Source of the DNA: Pararge aegeria
Lineage: Eukaryota > Arthropoda > Insecta > Lepidoptera > Nymphalidae
Length of the DNA stretch: 64,000 bases
Assembly (NCBI RefSeq): GCF_905163445.1
Contig: NC_053194.1
Span: forward strand, 15,790,921-15,854,920
Direction of reading: 5' to 3'
The notes below the pieces were generated by a model. That model worked only from the letters and a program-made list of their open reading frames with translations, did not search any database and was not told where the DNA came from. Every line of letters begins with the position of its first letter. Position 1 is the first letter of the stretch. This document shows, in pieces, positions 45,160-56,864 of this stretch. The position numbers and the translations under genes are program-made.

Positions 45160-45415
45160 TGTGACAGAGCTCGTCCGGGGAAAAACAACCGTCAGGCTTA
45201 TTTCAATGCAGCAAAGCAGCATTGCTGTATTCCGGTTTGGAGGGCGTGGTTGCCGGTGTAATTACAGGCTCATGAGGCTTAACACCTACGCCTAAGGTTG
45301 ATGGACACAGGGCGGACACTTTGATGGACGTGTTCCTGTGCCCTGCGAAGTGTTGCTCTTATTTTAAGCGATGGTTTTCCACATAACATAAAGTTTGCCA
45401 TCTGCTAGATCAGTA
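45160..45415 (+). repeat. Dispersed repeat (CAGAGCTCGTCCGG family), best copy
   Basis: ACAGAGCTCGTCCGGGG through GGTTGATGGACACAGGG and TTAAGCGATGGTTTTCCAC, about 255 bp with all motifs in order. Confidence 0.65.
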
Positions 45416-45419
45416 AATT

Positions 45420-47385
45420 GTAAATGTGAAAGTGCCTACCTAATAATTCTTTGCCCGGCCCGAGTTAGAACCTCAGACCTGTGGTCGAACTTGCTAACAA
45501 TGTGGCAGTTACAATGTGTGTGGCATGTTACAATTTTTGACGTAACAACATCTTGTAATTCGATGGAGCCGGCTGCACGCACGAAAAAACATGACGCATG
45601 CGGCGTTACCTCGCTCTGAGGCGTTCCATTCAAGGCTTGTAGTGCAAGCGAGAGCGCGGAACGAGCGACAATGAGGCACAGTCGGCCTCCGCGTTCGACA
45701 TCTGTCTCTCTCCTACTTGAGTGGGGGATGCGTCCGCGTGGACAGCTTCTATACAATAATACATTTACATGTTTTCGACAAGGATGAAGTGCAGTGAAAA
45801 GTGAATGTGGTGTCAATTGTTTATAGCAACGATAATATCTATCAAACAAATAAAATTAAAATTTTCTTTTGAAAAATGCATTCTATAAGTATTTTCTTAC
45901 GACGTTGTCACGTTCAACTATCGTCAGTAAGCTGACTTTACAGACACCAATTTTTTTTCTATTTTAATAATTGCATAAGCATTAAATAAACATAATTTTA
46001 AAGCCAAAGGCAACCTTATCGCTCTTCCAGACCACCTTTGCGAACGGAATCAGTGATACACTTGAGAGACGGGAAGCAATAATATAAATATAGCAATAAT
46101 ATAAATATATACATACTAATAACTATATAATATACGAAATAATAAAGATAAGCATAAAACATATAAATTATAAAATACATGCAAAAATTTTGGGTTTGTG
46201 CACACAATGTGTATTTTTTCTCTAATAACTATGACATGTGGAAGTAGATATAAAAAAAATCAAATCTCATTACAATAATGCTAGTAGATACGATACAGGG
46301 GGCTTACTTAATGGTTACTACCAACCCTTAGAGCAGTATTATTTTAAATAACCCTGACACTCGTCAAACCCTTTAATTTGATAACTTCATCTTGATTTCC
46401 GTCTTGTAATGTATAAATTATTTTAAATATAGTTTGTGCAGTAGACTACTTATAATAAAACAATAAAAAAAACAATAACTTAGCCCAACAGTCTACATAA
46501 GTAAAATAGCTTATCTAATATTTGTTTATTAAATTACTTCACAACCAACTGGGTATGTATAAAATGATGTAATTCAATATCGCTAGTGTCTAATTAATTA
46601 TACATAGACCGAAAGGGCAAACAAGCTACTCGTATGACGCATTTACTTTGTCATATCAAATAACCCTCCCGTTGCTTTACACTAGGTACATTAAAAGTCA
46701 AGATAAAGTTCAGGAACCAGACTAGAAACTTTTCCGATCACTGAAATACATAATGAAAACTTAACTTATTTCGCTAAAATCCATAATAATTAATTAATTA
46801 AATTTAAGTGACTGTCTTTTATTTAGAAATAACTACCTACCTCTTATAGTCGATTGATTTTAGATGTTTCATCTAAGATTCATATTATGATTATTTGAAC
46901 AATTCCATGATATAAAAACACTTTTTTTTAACCTTGTCTTTGTTCAAGCTAATATTTTTGACGGCTAAACCGATTAGATGGGACTTTCACAGTAAGATAA
47001 GGTATTATAAACTTACGATGTATTGAGGTAATTGGTGATTGGAAAATTTATTAAAAGTCCTGTGTTTTCTATCTTCGAATAACAAAACCGATTTATTTCG
47101 ATCCATCTGTTAGAGCGCCAACCCGCACGAATATGCATACGTAGTTTGACCAAGCGTTCAAATTTATAGCGACCATCTTTTTGTGTCTGGGGTTAAAAAT
47201 ACCACAGAATAAATGCTCGAATTTATTCTCAGACCTTCACTTCATTGTTTTTACTTAGAGTTTGTATCCTCTTATATCAGCATCCAATCTAGTGTTCATA
47301 TCTTCGTTGTTCTAAGCGATGTCCATTGCTGGACCAGGTGACTTGTAGGAATGAAACTCGGTATTTCAATTTTATACCATTCGCA
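45420..47385. other. Intronic DNA without recognised features
   Basis: AT-rich, with one GC-richer patch (45560-45760, around GAGCGCGGAACGAGCGACAA) that carries ORFs on both strands but no protein motif. An AT-rich simple stretch lies at 46080-46160. I see no repeat boundary. Confidence 0.4.
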
Positions 47386-47387
47386 TT

Positions 47388-47540
47388 TGGAACCCTCGTA
47401 GCTTTAGTTTTAATTTTACGAAATAGGTTATCGCCATCATCTCACTTTCGTGTAATTATCATGTACGCATCAAAAGTGCCACCTACGGGCCTACTTGAAT
47501 AAAGATATTTTTGACTTTGACTTTGACTTTGACTATACCA
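47388..47540 (+). mobile_element. Jockey-like LINE 3' end
   Basis: GGAACCCTCGTAGCTTTAGT, CACCTACGGGCCTACTTGAA and a GACTTTGACTTTGACTTTGA tail. Same family as 37555. Confidence 0.75.
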
Positions 47541-48119
47541 ATGTTGGAATAAGTCTAATAACGTAGGCAGGTTTCGTAAACGCAACATTATTTAGCTTGA
47601 TCTTAAAATACAAATTTTGTCTAGTGTTCCGTATTACACGGTGGTAAAGAACCGACAAAGTGCAAAGCCAATTCTCACATAGCTGTTTTTTTATTATATT
47701 TTGCTAAGTAAGTATTTTATAGTGTTAAAATGACGTGTCTTTTAAATTTTGGTATGCAAATTGACATTGGTGGTAGAAGTAGGAACTTGTTTTCGATTTA
47801 TATGCAAATTCGCGATGCAATGATCTATTTCTTATTGTCGGCTCAAATATGGCGTGGCATTTTAGATTTCGGCAAAAACATGCAAGCGATATGGTAACCG
47901 TTGACACGTGATTGTAAATTACACCTATTTCGGAAATGATACCTAGAAACCAGACATGTATCAAAGTTATATGAATTTATCACTTAGCTATCTTAAGTAA
48001 GTAACAAATAAATATTAATACCCAACCCCACGTTATATTATGATATAGAAGTATTAGAAACAGAAGAATTACAATCATATAATATCGATTTTATAAATTT
48101 TAAAGTGCGTATAAAATCG

Positions 48120-48955
48120 TAATTTTTATCTCATCCTTATAGTGCCCTTTCTTATCAGAGGTTGGCAACCATTAGGGCTAACTGAACAGTGACTTTGTAC
48201 TCATATTGAAACACTGCTGGAGCTGGGGCACAGGCAGTTTTTCTAGGCATGACCTTGGAAAATAAGCTCAAGTGGGTTGCCCATATAGATACACTGGCGG
48301 GTAAACTAAGCTCGTCTGCCTACGCAGTCAGAAAAATTAGACAGATTACTGACGTTGAAAAAGGCTTGTTTATTTTGCGTACTTTCATAGTGTTATGTCC
48401 TACAGGATCTTGTTATTGGGCAAAGCTGCTGATATTGAAACTATATTTATATTGCAGAAAAGAGTACTTACTGTACGATCAATAGGTATATAAACTTAAA
48501 TCACGCGAATCCCTCCGTGTGAAGCTTAAAGAAATAGCTATACTTACTGTAGCTTCACAATATATTTATAATAATATGGTACTTGGAAGACAACATATTA
48601 GTCTAGTGGATATAAACAGACTTACCAGATGCATTATGATTGCATGTCGTCTGCGAAAGGTACAGGAGTAATTTTTGGGATTACGCTTTTATAATATGAA
48701 TAAAATGATAAAGGTATCTTTGGACCTACCAATGCATAAGTTTAAAGCGGGGTTACTATACAATTGACGAATTTCTCAATGACAAGGTTCCTTGGAAGCA
48801 TCCGGCTCCGCTTTCATCTCTCACAAGATAGAAAAATGAATGTTAAAATGTAAAATGTAAATAGTTGATGTCGGAAAGGAGCAACTGCTGAGTTTCTTTC
48901 GTTTCAAAAGTGCTTATGTTAGGCCTACTTGAAATAAATGAATTTAAATATTTTT
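48120..48955 (+). pseudogene. CR1/Jockey-type LINE, RT C-terminus to 3' end
   Basis: A frame near 48249 reads MTLENKLKWVAHIDTLAGKL, then SSSAYAVRKIRQITDVE, the conserved C-terminal reverse-transcriptase block, followed by frame breaks. The 3' part (ACCTACCAATGCATAAGTTT, GACAAGGTTCCTTGGAAGCA, GTTAGGCCTACTTGAAATAA) is the source type of the reverse fragments at 2574, 22711 and 49385. Confidence 0.75.
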
Positions 48956-49384
48956 TGAACAGAATTAAGAACATACAGAATCCGTGTACACGACTAATAT
49001 TGAAGCATCAAAAACCATTCCACTTTAGGAGTGTATCGAATAGGCGGTTAGTCACTTCATTCATTTACCAGTTGACAGCAATTATTTTACCTCTAATGTT
49101 CTAAACGTTTTCCATAAAATGAGTAAAATGGAATAAGTTCTATGGAGCAACATTCCTCGGGTCATATGTGAGTCGTGCTCGGGGCGACTTCTATTTTTTC
49201 GGGCACAATGCACTGCTCGTAATAATGGTTTTATGAGGATTCTTGTTCTTAATTTTATATCGTATCTTTACGTTAAAATTAGAAATGAAAAGCTCCGTAA
49301 AACCGATATACCTTCTGCTCAGTTGAGAGAACCAGTTATCAAAGGTATTAGAAACCAATAATGCGCAGTGCTGGTAAACACTTG

Positions 49385-49700
49385 CGTATAAATTCAAATT
49401 CAAATTCAAATTAATATATATTTCAAGTAGGCCTCCTTTATAAGCACTTTTGAAACGTCAAGTATGTATGTTTGTAGTGACTCTACCACCGGTTCGGAAA
49501 GCTGATTCTACCGAGAAGAGCCGGCAATAAACTATTGCTCTTTTCCAACATCAAAATTTACAATCATTTTTCTATCTTACGGGAGATGAGAGCGAGACTG
49601 GCTGCTTCCAATCTACCTTGTCAGTAAGGAATTCATCAAATGTATTAGATGTGTTTTTACACATTTTTTAAATGTATGTATAGGAAAAGAAATAATGCCG
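49385..49700 (-). mobile_element. LINE 3' end fragment, reverse
   Basis: Starts with an AAATTCAAATTCAAATTCAA tail and contains TTTCAAGTAGGCCTCCTTTA and CTCTACCACCGGTTCGGAA. It is more diverged than the other copies. Confidence 0.7.
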
Positions 49701-49799
49701 TATAGGCAGTAGAAACAGCCTTTTATAAAGTACCTACACCAAACAAAGAACGTCGAATGTAAAAATGTCGGATAGTGTTATTTTTTATAATAGTAATTG

Positions 49800-49960
49800 T
49801 CGGGCTAAGCAGATGGTTCACCTTAGTAACTGGAAATCCAAGACCTGTAAGCAGTGCAATACTTCACACGGCATGCTAGGAGCACGTCGATCATCGTATA
49901 GGAGCGTGACGATAAAACTTCCCTGGACGAGCTCTGTTACAAAAAGCTTTACTACTACAA
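49800..49960 (-). repeat. Dispersed repeat (CAGAGCTCGTCCGG family), reverse and decayed
   Basis: Ends CCTGGACGAGCTCTGTTACA, the inverse of the family start, with CTAAGCAGATGGTTCACCTT at the other side. Confidence 0.5.
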
Positions 49961-49964
49961 AAAA

Positions 49965-51140
49965 GTTGTGTCCAGGAGTAGATGCCTATCCTATAGATGA
50001 GAGTTAAGAAGACGACAACAAGTGATATTATTTGCAACATTGCGGAAACATTGTGAATACCGAATTCGTTAAGATTATTATACTAGATGTCATCTCGTAA
50101 AGGGCATGCCAGTCATAAACGTTAAGCTAATCAACAGATTAAATTATCAGATTGCGTTGCAACATTGGATCTAAATAGAATGTTTTCCGCGTGCGAACGT
50201 CAGCGACATTGCATCCGATGCGCCCGCGCAGTATTGGGCCAAGGTTATTGGACGGTCGCACAATTATTTGATCTAGGGGCTTTTTACTCTTGAACAAGAC
50301 ATTGTACGAGTACTAAATATTATACAAGGCTAGTTTATCATCAGTAGCCTATAACGGTCTAATGCTGGACTAACGGAAGGGTTTGCCCATAATCATCACG
50401 CTCGGGGAGCTGTACCTACTAGTGGCACTACGTACAACGGAAGGTTCTGGCCAACGAAGTGCGGAGACAAGCCCAGAGAAAGAAAGAAAAGAAAAAAATC
50501 ACCACGCTAGGCAGACAGGTTGGTGAACGCAGTCGAAAGTAGTGTAACTCTAATCCCTTAGTCGCTTGTACGACAACTGCTGGAAGAGGAAGGGTATCGC
50601 CAACTGTCTTTGATCTCCCGTCACCACACTATACTCTAACTATGTACTGGCTAACGAATAACTTTTGTTCCACATCTTTTTTCTGGATAGTTAATTTTGG
50701 TTAGATAGATGTCCAAAGTTTTCGAGAAAATAACCGGCGACAGCCGAAACATCAGCTTTAAAGCTGGCAGCATGGCCCATTTGAATGGGCAAACTTAACC
50801 TTTGGTCAAGTTTACTCCAAGAATCCCCGGTAGACTAGTTAACACTTACGACAATTCTTTAGATTCCTCGAGCCCCCGGTCCCCACCGCCACAGAAAAAA
50901 GCACAAAAGGGTTCCAAAAGACACAAAAATCAAAGTGCTAATTGCTATCAAGGTTTTTATCTCTTCGCCTCTTGTTTTTCTTGGCATTGGTAGCAACTGT
51001 CCCGATTCCTCCGTCGTCCAGGAGACGAAGTTAGCCATTAAGCTTTTCCACCACAACAAATAAAAAGAATCGTGGCACACGTAACCGTATTAATCAAATT
51101 CGTCTTTTGACTTCTTGCGTGTGATATGTTTGATAATAAA
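49965..51140. other. Intronic DNA, little structure
   Basis: No gene or complete repeat was recognised. GC-richer stretches at 50190-50270 and 50860-51040 contain short ORFs without motifs. A Pro-rich ORF at 50802 is likely chance. Confidence 0.35.
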
Positions 51141-51146
51141 CTTAAA

Positions 51147-51346
51147 AGCTTCGTTCGCGTATGAGTCAATCGAGAAGCTAGAATCTGATGCTAACATCAT
51201 AATCATCGTGGCTACCTATGTACCTACTATTATTTTACGTGGTATACTGAGTTAGTAAGTTGTCATTATTTTAGTTAAAACATACATACATACATACATC
51301 CACACATATATCCTCACAAACTTTCGCATTTATAATATTAGTAGGA
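51147..51346 (-). mobile_element. Helitron-like fragment, reverse
   Basis: GCTTCGTTCGCGTATGAGTC to TTCGCATTTATAATATTAGT, with a CATA microsatellite between, parallels the ends of 39038-39965. It joins the next repeat at exactly the same junction (AGTAGGATGGTACGCATGC) as at 39965. Confidence 0.6.
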
Positions 51347-51820
51347 TGGTACGCATGCATTCGATCGTTGTCCCATATGCCTTGCGACTTGCTGCTATTT
51401 GCAAAGAGTTATGTCCGACAATATTTATAAGACCTTCATAAAAATTAGACAATACATGCTTGATAGTATACACTTCCAAATAAAAGAAGAATGATTAACA
51501 TCGGTTTTAATTGAACGGAGCTATGAAGTAAAATTTGTAAAAAAAATCATCTCATTTCCCGGAGGAAACTTATTGTTTATCGGGCTACAAAGTATCAAAT
51601 ATGTTGACCCGGAATATCAGCTACAACTATACCGAATTTTATTTAAATCCGTTCAGTAGTTTTCACGTAACAGACAGACAGACAGATAGCCTGACAAAAA
51701 TTAAATAAAAATCTGTTTTGGACTCAGTATCGATTATAAAGCATCCCACGGTAAAAAAAATCTAAATTTATTAAATGTGCAGATATCTTCCAGTTACAGT
51801 TTTATTATAAGTATATAGAT
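51347..51820 (+). repeat. Dispersed repeat, uninterrupted partner of 39966
   Basis: TGGTACGCATGCATTCGATC, CCCGGAGGAAACTTATTG, ATCCGTTCAGTAGTTTTCAC, a GACA microsatellite, TGTTTTGGACTCAGTATCG and the end AGTTTTATTATAAGTATAT. Confidence 0.65.
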
Positions 51821-52289
51821 AATAACTGTGACTTATGGTGACGCCAGAGCAGAATAGAGTTGTTATCAACCCTCCTTTCCCCGCGGTTATCATACGAGGC
51901 GGCTAAGATATAACGAAGACCGGACAGCAGCGTCCCCTGCACTACTATCGCCATCTTCCGTGATGTGACACCGCTTTGACCTTTAGTCCAGCAGTGGCCC
52001 ATAATAGCCTATCGATGATCTTAATTCATCATTAAACTTTCAATCAAAAGATACAACAGAATTGGTGCCATTATCCGATGTTTCTCCGAATGGTCAAATG
52101 TTAATTAAAAACTATAAGCTAACACGTTCGAACATGAAAAGTTGAGCGGGTGTGATGGTAGCGATACCCGATAGCCGGCCGTAACCGACACCGTTTGCGA
52201 TGCATTGTACATCATCGCCGCAAAGATCAGACCGTAAAACAGATACGATACACAGTAGCACTTTTCTTACCTATGGCTCGGTTTACGAA

Positions 52290-53080
52290 TACAATTCATC
52301 ATCATCAACTTATTTGCGGCCCACTACAGGGCACGGGTCTTCTGTCAGGATTAAGAGGGTTTAGGCCGTTATCGGCCAAGTGCGGATTGGTAGACTTTAC
52401 ACTAGGGTTCATGATTTCTCGAGCTTTTCAATTTCTCGGGTCTCGAGAATTCTCGAGGCTAATTTCTCGAGTCTTCTCGGGTTGTCGAGAAATTTACATT
52501 CACGTACGTTTTCTCATATTATTTGGTTCCAATAACGTCAACAAATTCAGTGGTTTTTCTCTCAAATAAAAGTATCAAATTAATCATAAAACTTTTATTG
52601 ATTATATTCAAAAATATTAATCTTAATAAGCTAATTAACTTTTTAAAAAAAATACAGAAATAATATTATTTAAACTTATAATTATAATGACAGCACCATT
52701 TTTGGCTGGTTATTTAGAACTTATGAACAAAATTAGCTTCTATTAAACTAAACAGAAAATCAACATGAAATAAAACGTTAATATCTTAACTTATAATTAA
52801 ATTACAATCACAGCACCATTTTTGGCTGGTTATTTAGAACTTATAAACAAAAATAGCTTCTATTAAACTAATGTAACGTTAATATCTATAACGAAACATG
52901 ATTTCTCGAGTTCTCGACTTTTCTCGAGCTTGATTTCCCGGGAACAAAGCCCAACGAATTCCCGGGAATGAACCCTACTTTACACCCTTGAGAACATTTC
53001 CTCACGATGCATTCCCTCACAATTTACATTTTAATTGCTTTAATTAAAGACGCACATACTCTTAATTTCGCGAAACGCAA
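52290..53080 (+). repeat. SINE-like repeat split by a hAT MITE
   Basis: GCACGGGTCTTCTGTCAGG-like sequence and GCGGATTGGTAGACTTTACA on the left continue after 52986 with CCTTGAGAACATTTCCTCAC and TTAATTGCTTTAATTAAAGA. This is the repeat seen uninterrupted at 57290-57440. Confidence 0.65.
52403..52977. mobile_element. hAT-type MITE, 575 bp, with 8-bp target duplication
   Basis: The 10-bp terminal repeats (TAGGGTTCAT left, ATGAACCCTA right) are flanked on both sides by CTTTACAC (52395-52402 and 52978-52985), the 8-bp duplication typical of hAT transposons. Subterminal regions are packed with TCTCGAG or close variants on both sides, a likely transposase-binding array. The core holds two tandem copies of a unit of about 120 bp (ACAGCACCATTTTTGGCTGG at 52692 and 52811). 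No transposase frame is present. Confidence 0.88.
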
Positions 53081-53199
53081 ATAAAGTGCCTGCCGCGGAT
53101 CGTACACGATCCCTTTCAAAGGTATGTCGATGCTCTGTTACCTCTGGATTAAATATTATTATTTTTAATATTATTTTATATATAATTTAAGTATTTGTT

Positions 53200-53500
53200 T
53201 TTTTTAATTTATTCTAAATGTATGTTTTTGTTCGCGGTGCTAGATTCGTCAAGTTTATGTCACAGCCTGATGGATCTTACAGCTTATAAAAACTCTCATG
53301 TCTCTCTTAATCGTTTTTTCTCCTTCTAACTGACAATATAGTTTTGTATTTGCAAGTTGTGGCAGTCTTTAAGTGTGTCTACAATATTACATTTATATGT
53401 TTTTTCATTTATTGTTTGGTTTTTAAGAGTTTTTGTTGTAACCTGTTGACTGTCCCTTAAATAAATAAATAAATAAATAAATAGACTTCTAACAACTATA
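53200..53500 (+). mobile_element. Probable LINE 3' end with AAAT tail
   Basis: The degenerate sequence (TTCACAGCCTGATGG-like, TCTCATGTCTCTCTTAATCG) ends in a perfect AAAT microsatellite (53458-53482), like non-LTR tails. No coding part remains. Confidence 0.4.
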
Positions 53501-53689
53501 AATTTACCTATTCAAATGGGCCTACTGCTCATTAGTAACGTACATAATTCATATCATTGATTTAATATGCTGCGACTGATTCTTATTGTCAAATTAAAGA
53601 AATTAAATACAAAGGATCAGCTTCTTATAATTAAATTACAAAATAAAAATGGAAAATTAAACATCATTTTACACGTTCAGTCTGTGGAC

Positions 53690-54000
53690 AAACAATATGC
53701 AGTGAACATACAGCGCCCGGCGAGTTTAGTACAACAATGTGCTGAGGGCGGTGTTAAAGAAGCCACGACGCTGGAGTGCGTCAGAGATGTTTGCGGATGC
53801 GCGGGTAGATGATTTCTACGCGATCATCCGCAAGCGTGCTGCGTCAATGATGAGCAGGCTCGTGAGTAGCACCAATACCTTCCTCAGTACACTAGCATGC
53901 AGGCTGGACAGCTCTCTCTGGGGTGCTGGGATGGGGTGCACACGCGCTATAGGGGGGGCTCAGTTAGACTATAAGGAATTTTTTGTATAAAATAAGGTTG
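53690..54000 (+). pseudogene. LINE ORF2 C-terminus remnant
   Basis: The frame from 53739 reads MFADARVDDFYAIIRKRAAS, then MMSRLVSSTNTFLSTLACRL, the C-terminal cysteine-poor end common to a lepidopteran LINE clade (consensus 'MFAEARVDdFyAliRkrvaSl'). It is truncated upstream. Confidence 0.6.
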
Positions 54001-54725
54001 TTTTTTAGTTGTTAAGTACTAACATAGGTTTAACTAAGTTGTATACTAACACGATATGGACAAATATCCGAAATACAGATTTATTTTTATTATTATTATT
54101 ACCTATGATTAATTCTTTTTAAAAATTTATCACTTTTAATTTTTTAATCGTTAATCCATACATAGACCTCGACCGCGAAATAACCTAAAAGAGTCTGTGG
54201 TTTTGTTATTTGTAACATCTGTGTTGTCCATATTCTTTGTCGAGGGGGTGAACAAACACCACCTAGCAGGCGCAGGAGGCGTGCGTGAGCGTGTCATGTA
54301 TCCCGTGTCCAGCGGTTCTAGCTGTTTTGATACCTATCTGTATAGTAATATGGCTCAAAGTTGAACGGTGTAATGGAAGGGATGCGCTAGATAAATCTAG
54401 CACAGTTTTAGATTTCAGAACGTTAGTCCGAGGATCATTTGCAGTTATATTCAGAATAGAGTACTTGATGAGCCATACAATTATTATAAGCTGTAGGTAT
54501 TACTCTGTTCCAACTTGTCTTTTGTTAAGAATTTTCTCATTTATTTTCAGTGTAATATATGTTTTAAAAATGTAGAAAAACAAATGTATTATTCTTTAAT
54601 GAAGAAAAGAAAGAAAATAATTTTGACAAAAAAAGCCGACTATTTGATACAACTAGAAAGCAAGAAATGTTTATATTTTCTGCAACATTTTTTAGTCAGT
54701 GCCAAGTAAAATGTAGAATTTAGAA

Positions 54726-54773
54726 TATATAAAAGGGAATAAAGATAATAAATTTCTTATTCCCTTTTATATA
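54726..54773. repeat. Perfect 17-bp hairpin
   Basis: TATATAAAAGGGAATAA at 54726-54742 faces its exact inverse at 54757-54773 across 14 bases. Confidence 0.85.
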
Positions 54774-54809
54774 GAAACAAGGAAAGTACAAGTAATGAGA
54801 TAAAATGAG

Positions 54810-55048
54810 GTTTATAGGTATATAGGTTTACAGGTCACGAACATAAAAATTCAACCGAATTGATAACCTCCTTATTTTTTGTAATTTGGCTAAAAAAGAG
54901 TTATTCTTTATGAAAGCATACGATAAATAAGAAAAAGTTTATAGGTATATAGGTTTACAGGTAACGAACATAAAAATTCAACCGAATTGATAACCTCCTT
55001 ATTTTTTGTAAGTCGGCTAAAAAAGAGTTATTCTTTATGAAAGCATAC
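54810..55048. repeat. Tandem duplication, 127-bp period
   Basis: GTTTATAGGTATATAGGTTT and AACCTCCTTATTTTTTGTAA recur at 54810 and 54937 with three or four differences. It lies directly outside the left arm of the large inverted repeat. Confidence 0.85.
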
Positions 55049-55068
55049 TTTTTTATATTCTGAAAACG

Positions 55069-56216
55069 ATCTCTACACTAAAAAGTAATTGAAAAATTGT
55101 CTACCTAATAATACCGGTAGGATGTCGCGTAGAAACCGATTAGGAGTATAACAAAACTGCCATACTCCCTAACAGGTTAGCCCGCTTCCATCTTTGACTG
55201 CATCATCATTTATCAGCAGGTGAAATTGCAGTCAAGGCTAACTTGTAGCGTAATAAATTATATTGTAAAAATAAATAGAATGTAGAAGATTTTTTTTTTC
55301 AGAAATAATAATAAGAGTAATAAGTGATGCCCGCGTTTATTACGGATTTTTAACAAATCCAGTGTTAGCCGTTTGTTTAGGGATAAAAAGTAGCCTATGT
55401 TACTCGGTGATGGCCCAGTGGGTGGAGCTCGACTACACATTCGGGGGGCCGAGTTCGAATCCCAGCACGCACTTATTTATTTATCAAACTCTTTATTTGT
55501 ATACCACAACATTAACATATACAAAATAAAATGAAAACAGAATCATATCGAAAGAAGTAGAATACAAAAGGCGGCCTTATCGCTTAATAGCGATCTCTGC
55601 CAGGCAACCTTTGAATTAGGAAAAAAAACTTTAAACTTATGTGCGTTTTAAGTAATTAAAATACCACTTGCTTCAGCGTTGAAGGAAACATCGCGAGGAA
55701 ACCTGCATGCCTTAGAGTCGTCGATAATGTTTTCAAAGGTGTGTGTAGTCCACCAATCCGCACTGGGCTAGCGTGGTGGACTACGGCCTTAACCCCTTCT
55801 CATTGTTGGAGAAGACCCGTGCCCTAAAGCGTGCTGACATTATGATGATGATGAAATTCTGCTGCATGAAACTAACCAACTGCACCAACCCGTATTGGAG
55901 CAGCGTAATGGGTCTATGCTTTGAAATCTCTCCTATGAGAGAGGGAGGGTGGGCCAGCAGTTACTAAGCTGTAGATGAGGACAATGACATAAAAAGGAGA
56001 GCTAGAATTTTCTAAGTATGTAAGCTGTAAACAGAACTGCGGGCATTTGCCAGTTAAGCAGATACATAATATCTTACTTCGCCTTTCAACGTTAATAAAT
56101 CACCTAACATAAAATAAACTTGGTTGTAAATGTTCCTTTATTATGTTTACCGAATATCGTGTTGCGTTGAAAAAAATGTAGGATAATGTTACCGAAATGC
56201 GACACCGTTCGGCCGT
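55069..56216. repeat. Left arm of 1,148-bp inverted repeat
   Basis: Inverse of 56865-58012 with no length difference; coordinates of paired points always sum to 113081. I compared several stretches and saw one difference (C at 55719 against the mate at 57362). The arm contains several older repeats in order: a SINE body (55120-55260), a tRNA-like SINE head (GGCCGAGTTCGAATCCCAGC, about 55447), a LINE tail (55485-55620) and another SINE part (55670-55810). It is therefore a duplicated chromosome segment, not a simple transposon terminus. Confidence 0.95.
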
Positions 56217-56864
56217 CATCATCATCATCCGAGAAGGACTCCTAAACTACTTAACCGATTTTAAATTAAATTGGCATACCGTCAGCAGTCTGGTCCAACT
56301 TAAGAGATAGGATAGCTTAGATCTTTAATTATAGTCGCAATTTTATTTTATTGAAAATTATTTGTCTATAATTAATTGACAGTCACATGTTATATATATA
56401 CTACTATACTCATTTAAGGCTTAGCGATACTGAATACTTTAAAAACAATATCAAACGCAGACGAAGTCGCGGGCAATAGCTAGTATATTATTCATAAAAA
56501 TATTCATCAGATATCTTAGTACCCATAACTCAAGCTACGCTTACTTTGGGACTAGATGGCGGTGTGTGTATTGTCGTAGTATATTTATTTTATTTATTTA
56601 ATTAAATATCTGGCTAATATGAATTTATAGGTATCAAAAGTTTAATTATTTACCCACTTTATAAATTTACTGTAACACGAGTAAACAAGTGAAGCTAATA
56701 TAAAGCGTGTAGAAAGGGTAGGAGGTGCAAAAGGACAACTTATCTCCAAAGAGACTTCTTCCAGAAGCCCACTTGAAAAAAAAAACAAGATACGTCATAT
56801 AAGTGTTGTTTGGATAATTTGACTTTGGTTTTAACAGTAAAATAAAATTCCGTTTAGTATGCCC
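56217..56864. other. Spacer between the inverted repeat arms (648 bp)
   Basis: Contains a Helitron-like terminal fragment (56405-56480, ending CGCGGGCAATAGCTAG), immediately followed by a SINE tail (56480-56600, TAGATGGCGGTGTGTGTATT), and unclassified AT-rich DNA. No gene. Confidence 0.6.

Noticed and set aside
45436..45849. 137-codon minus-strand ORF
   Set aside because: The GC-richer stretch has ORFs on both strands and no protein motif. A tRNA-like or repeat origin is more likely.
55773..55967. ORFs mirrored in the two inverted repeat arms (also 55258, 57114, 57641)
   Set aside because: They lie over SINE and LINE tail sequences, have no motif, and are mirrored only because the arms are duplicated.
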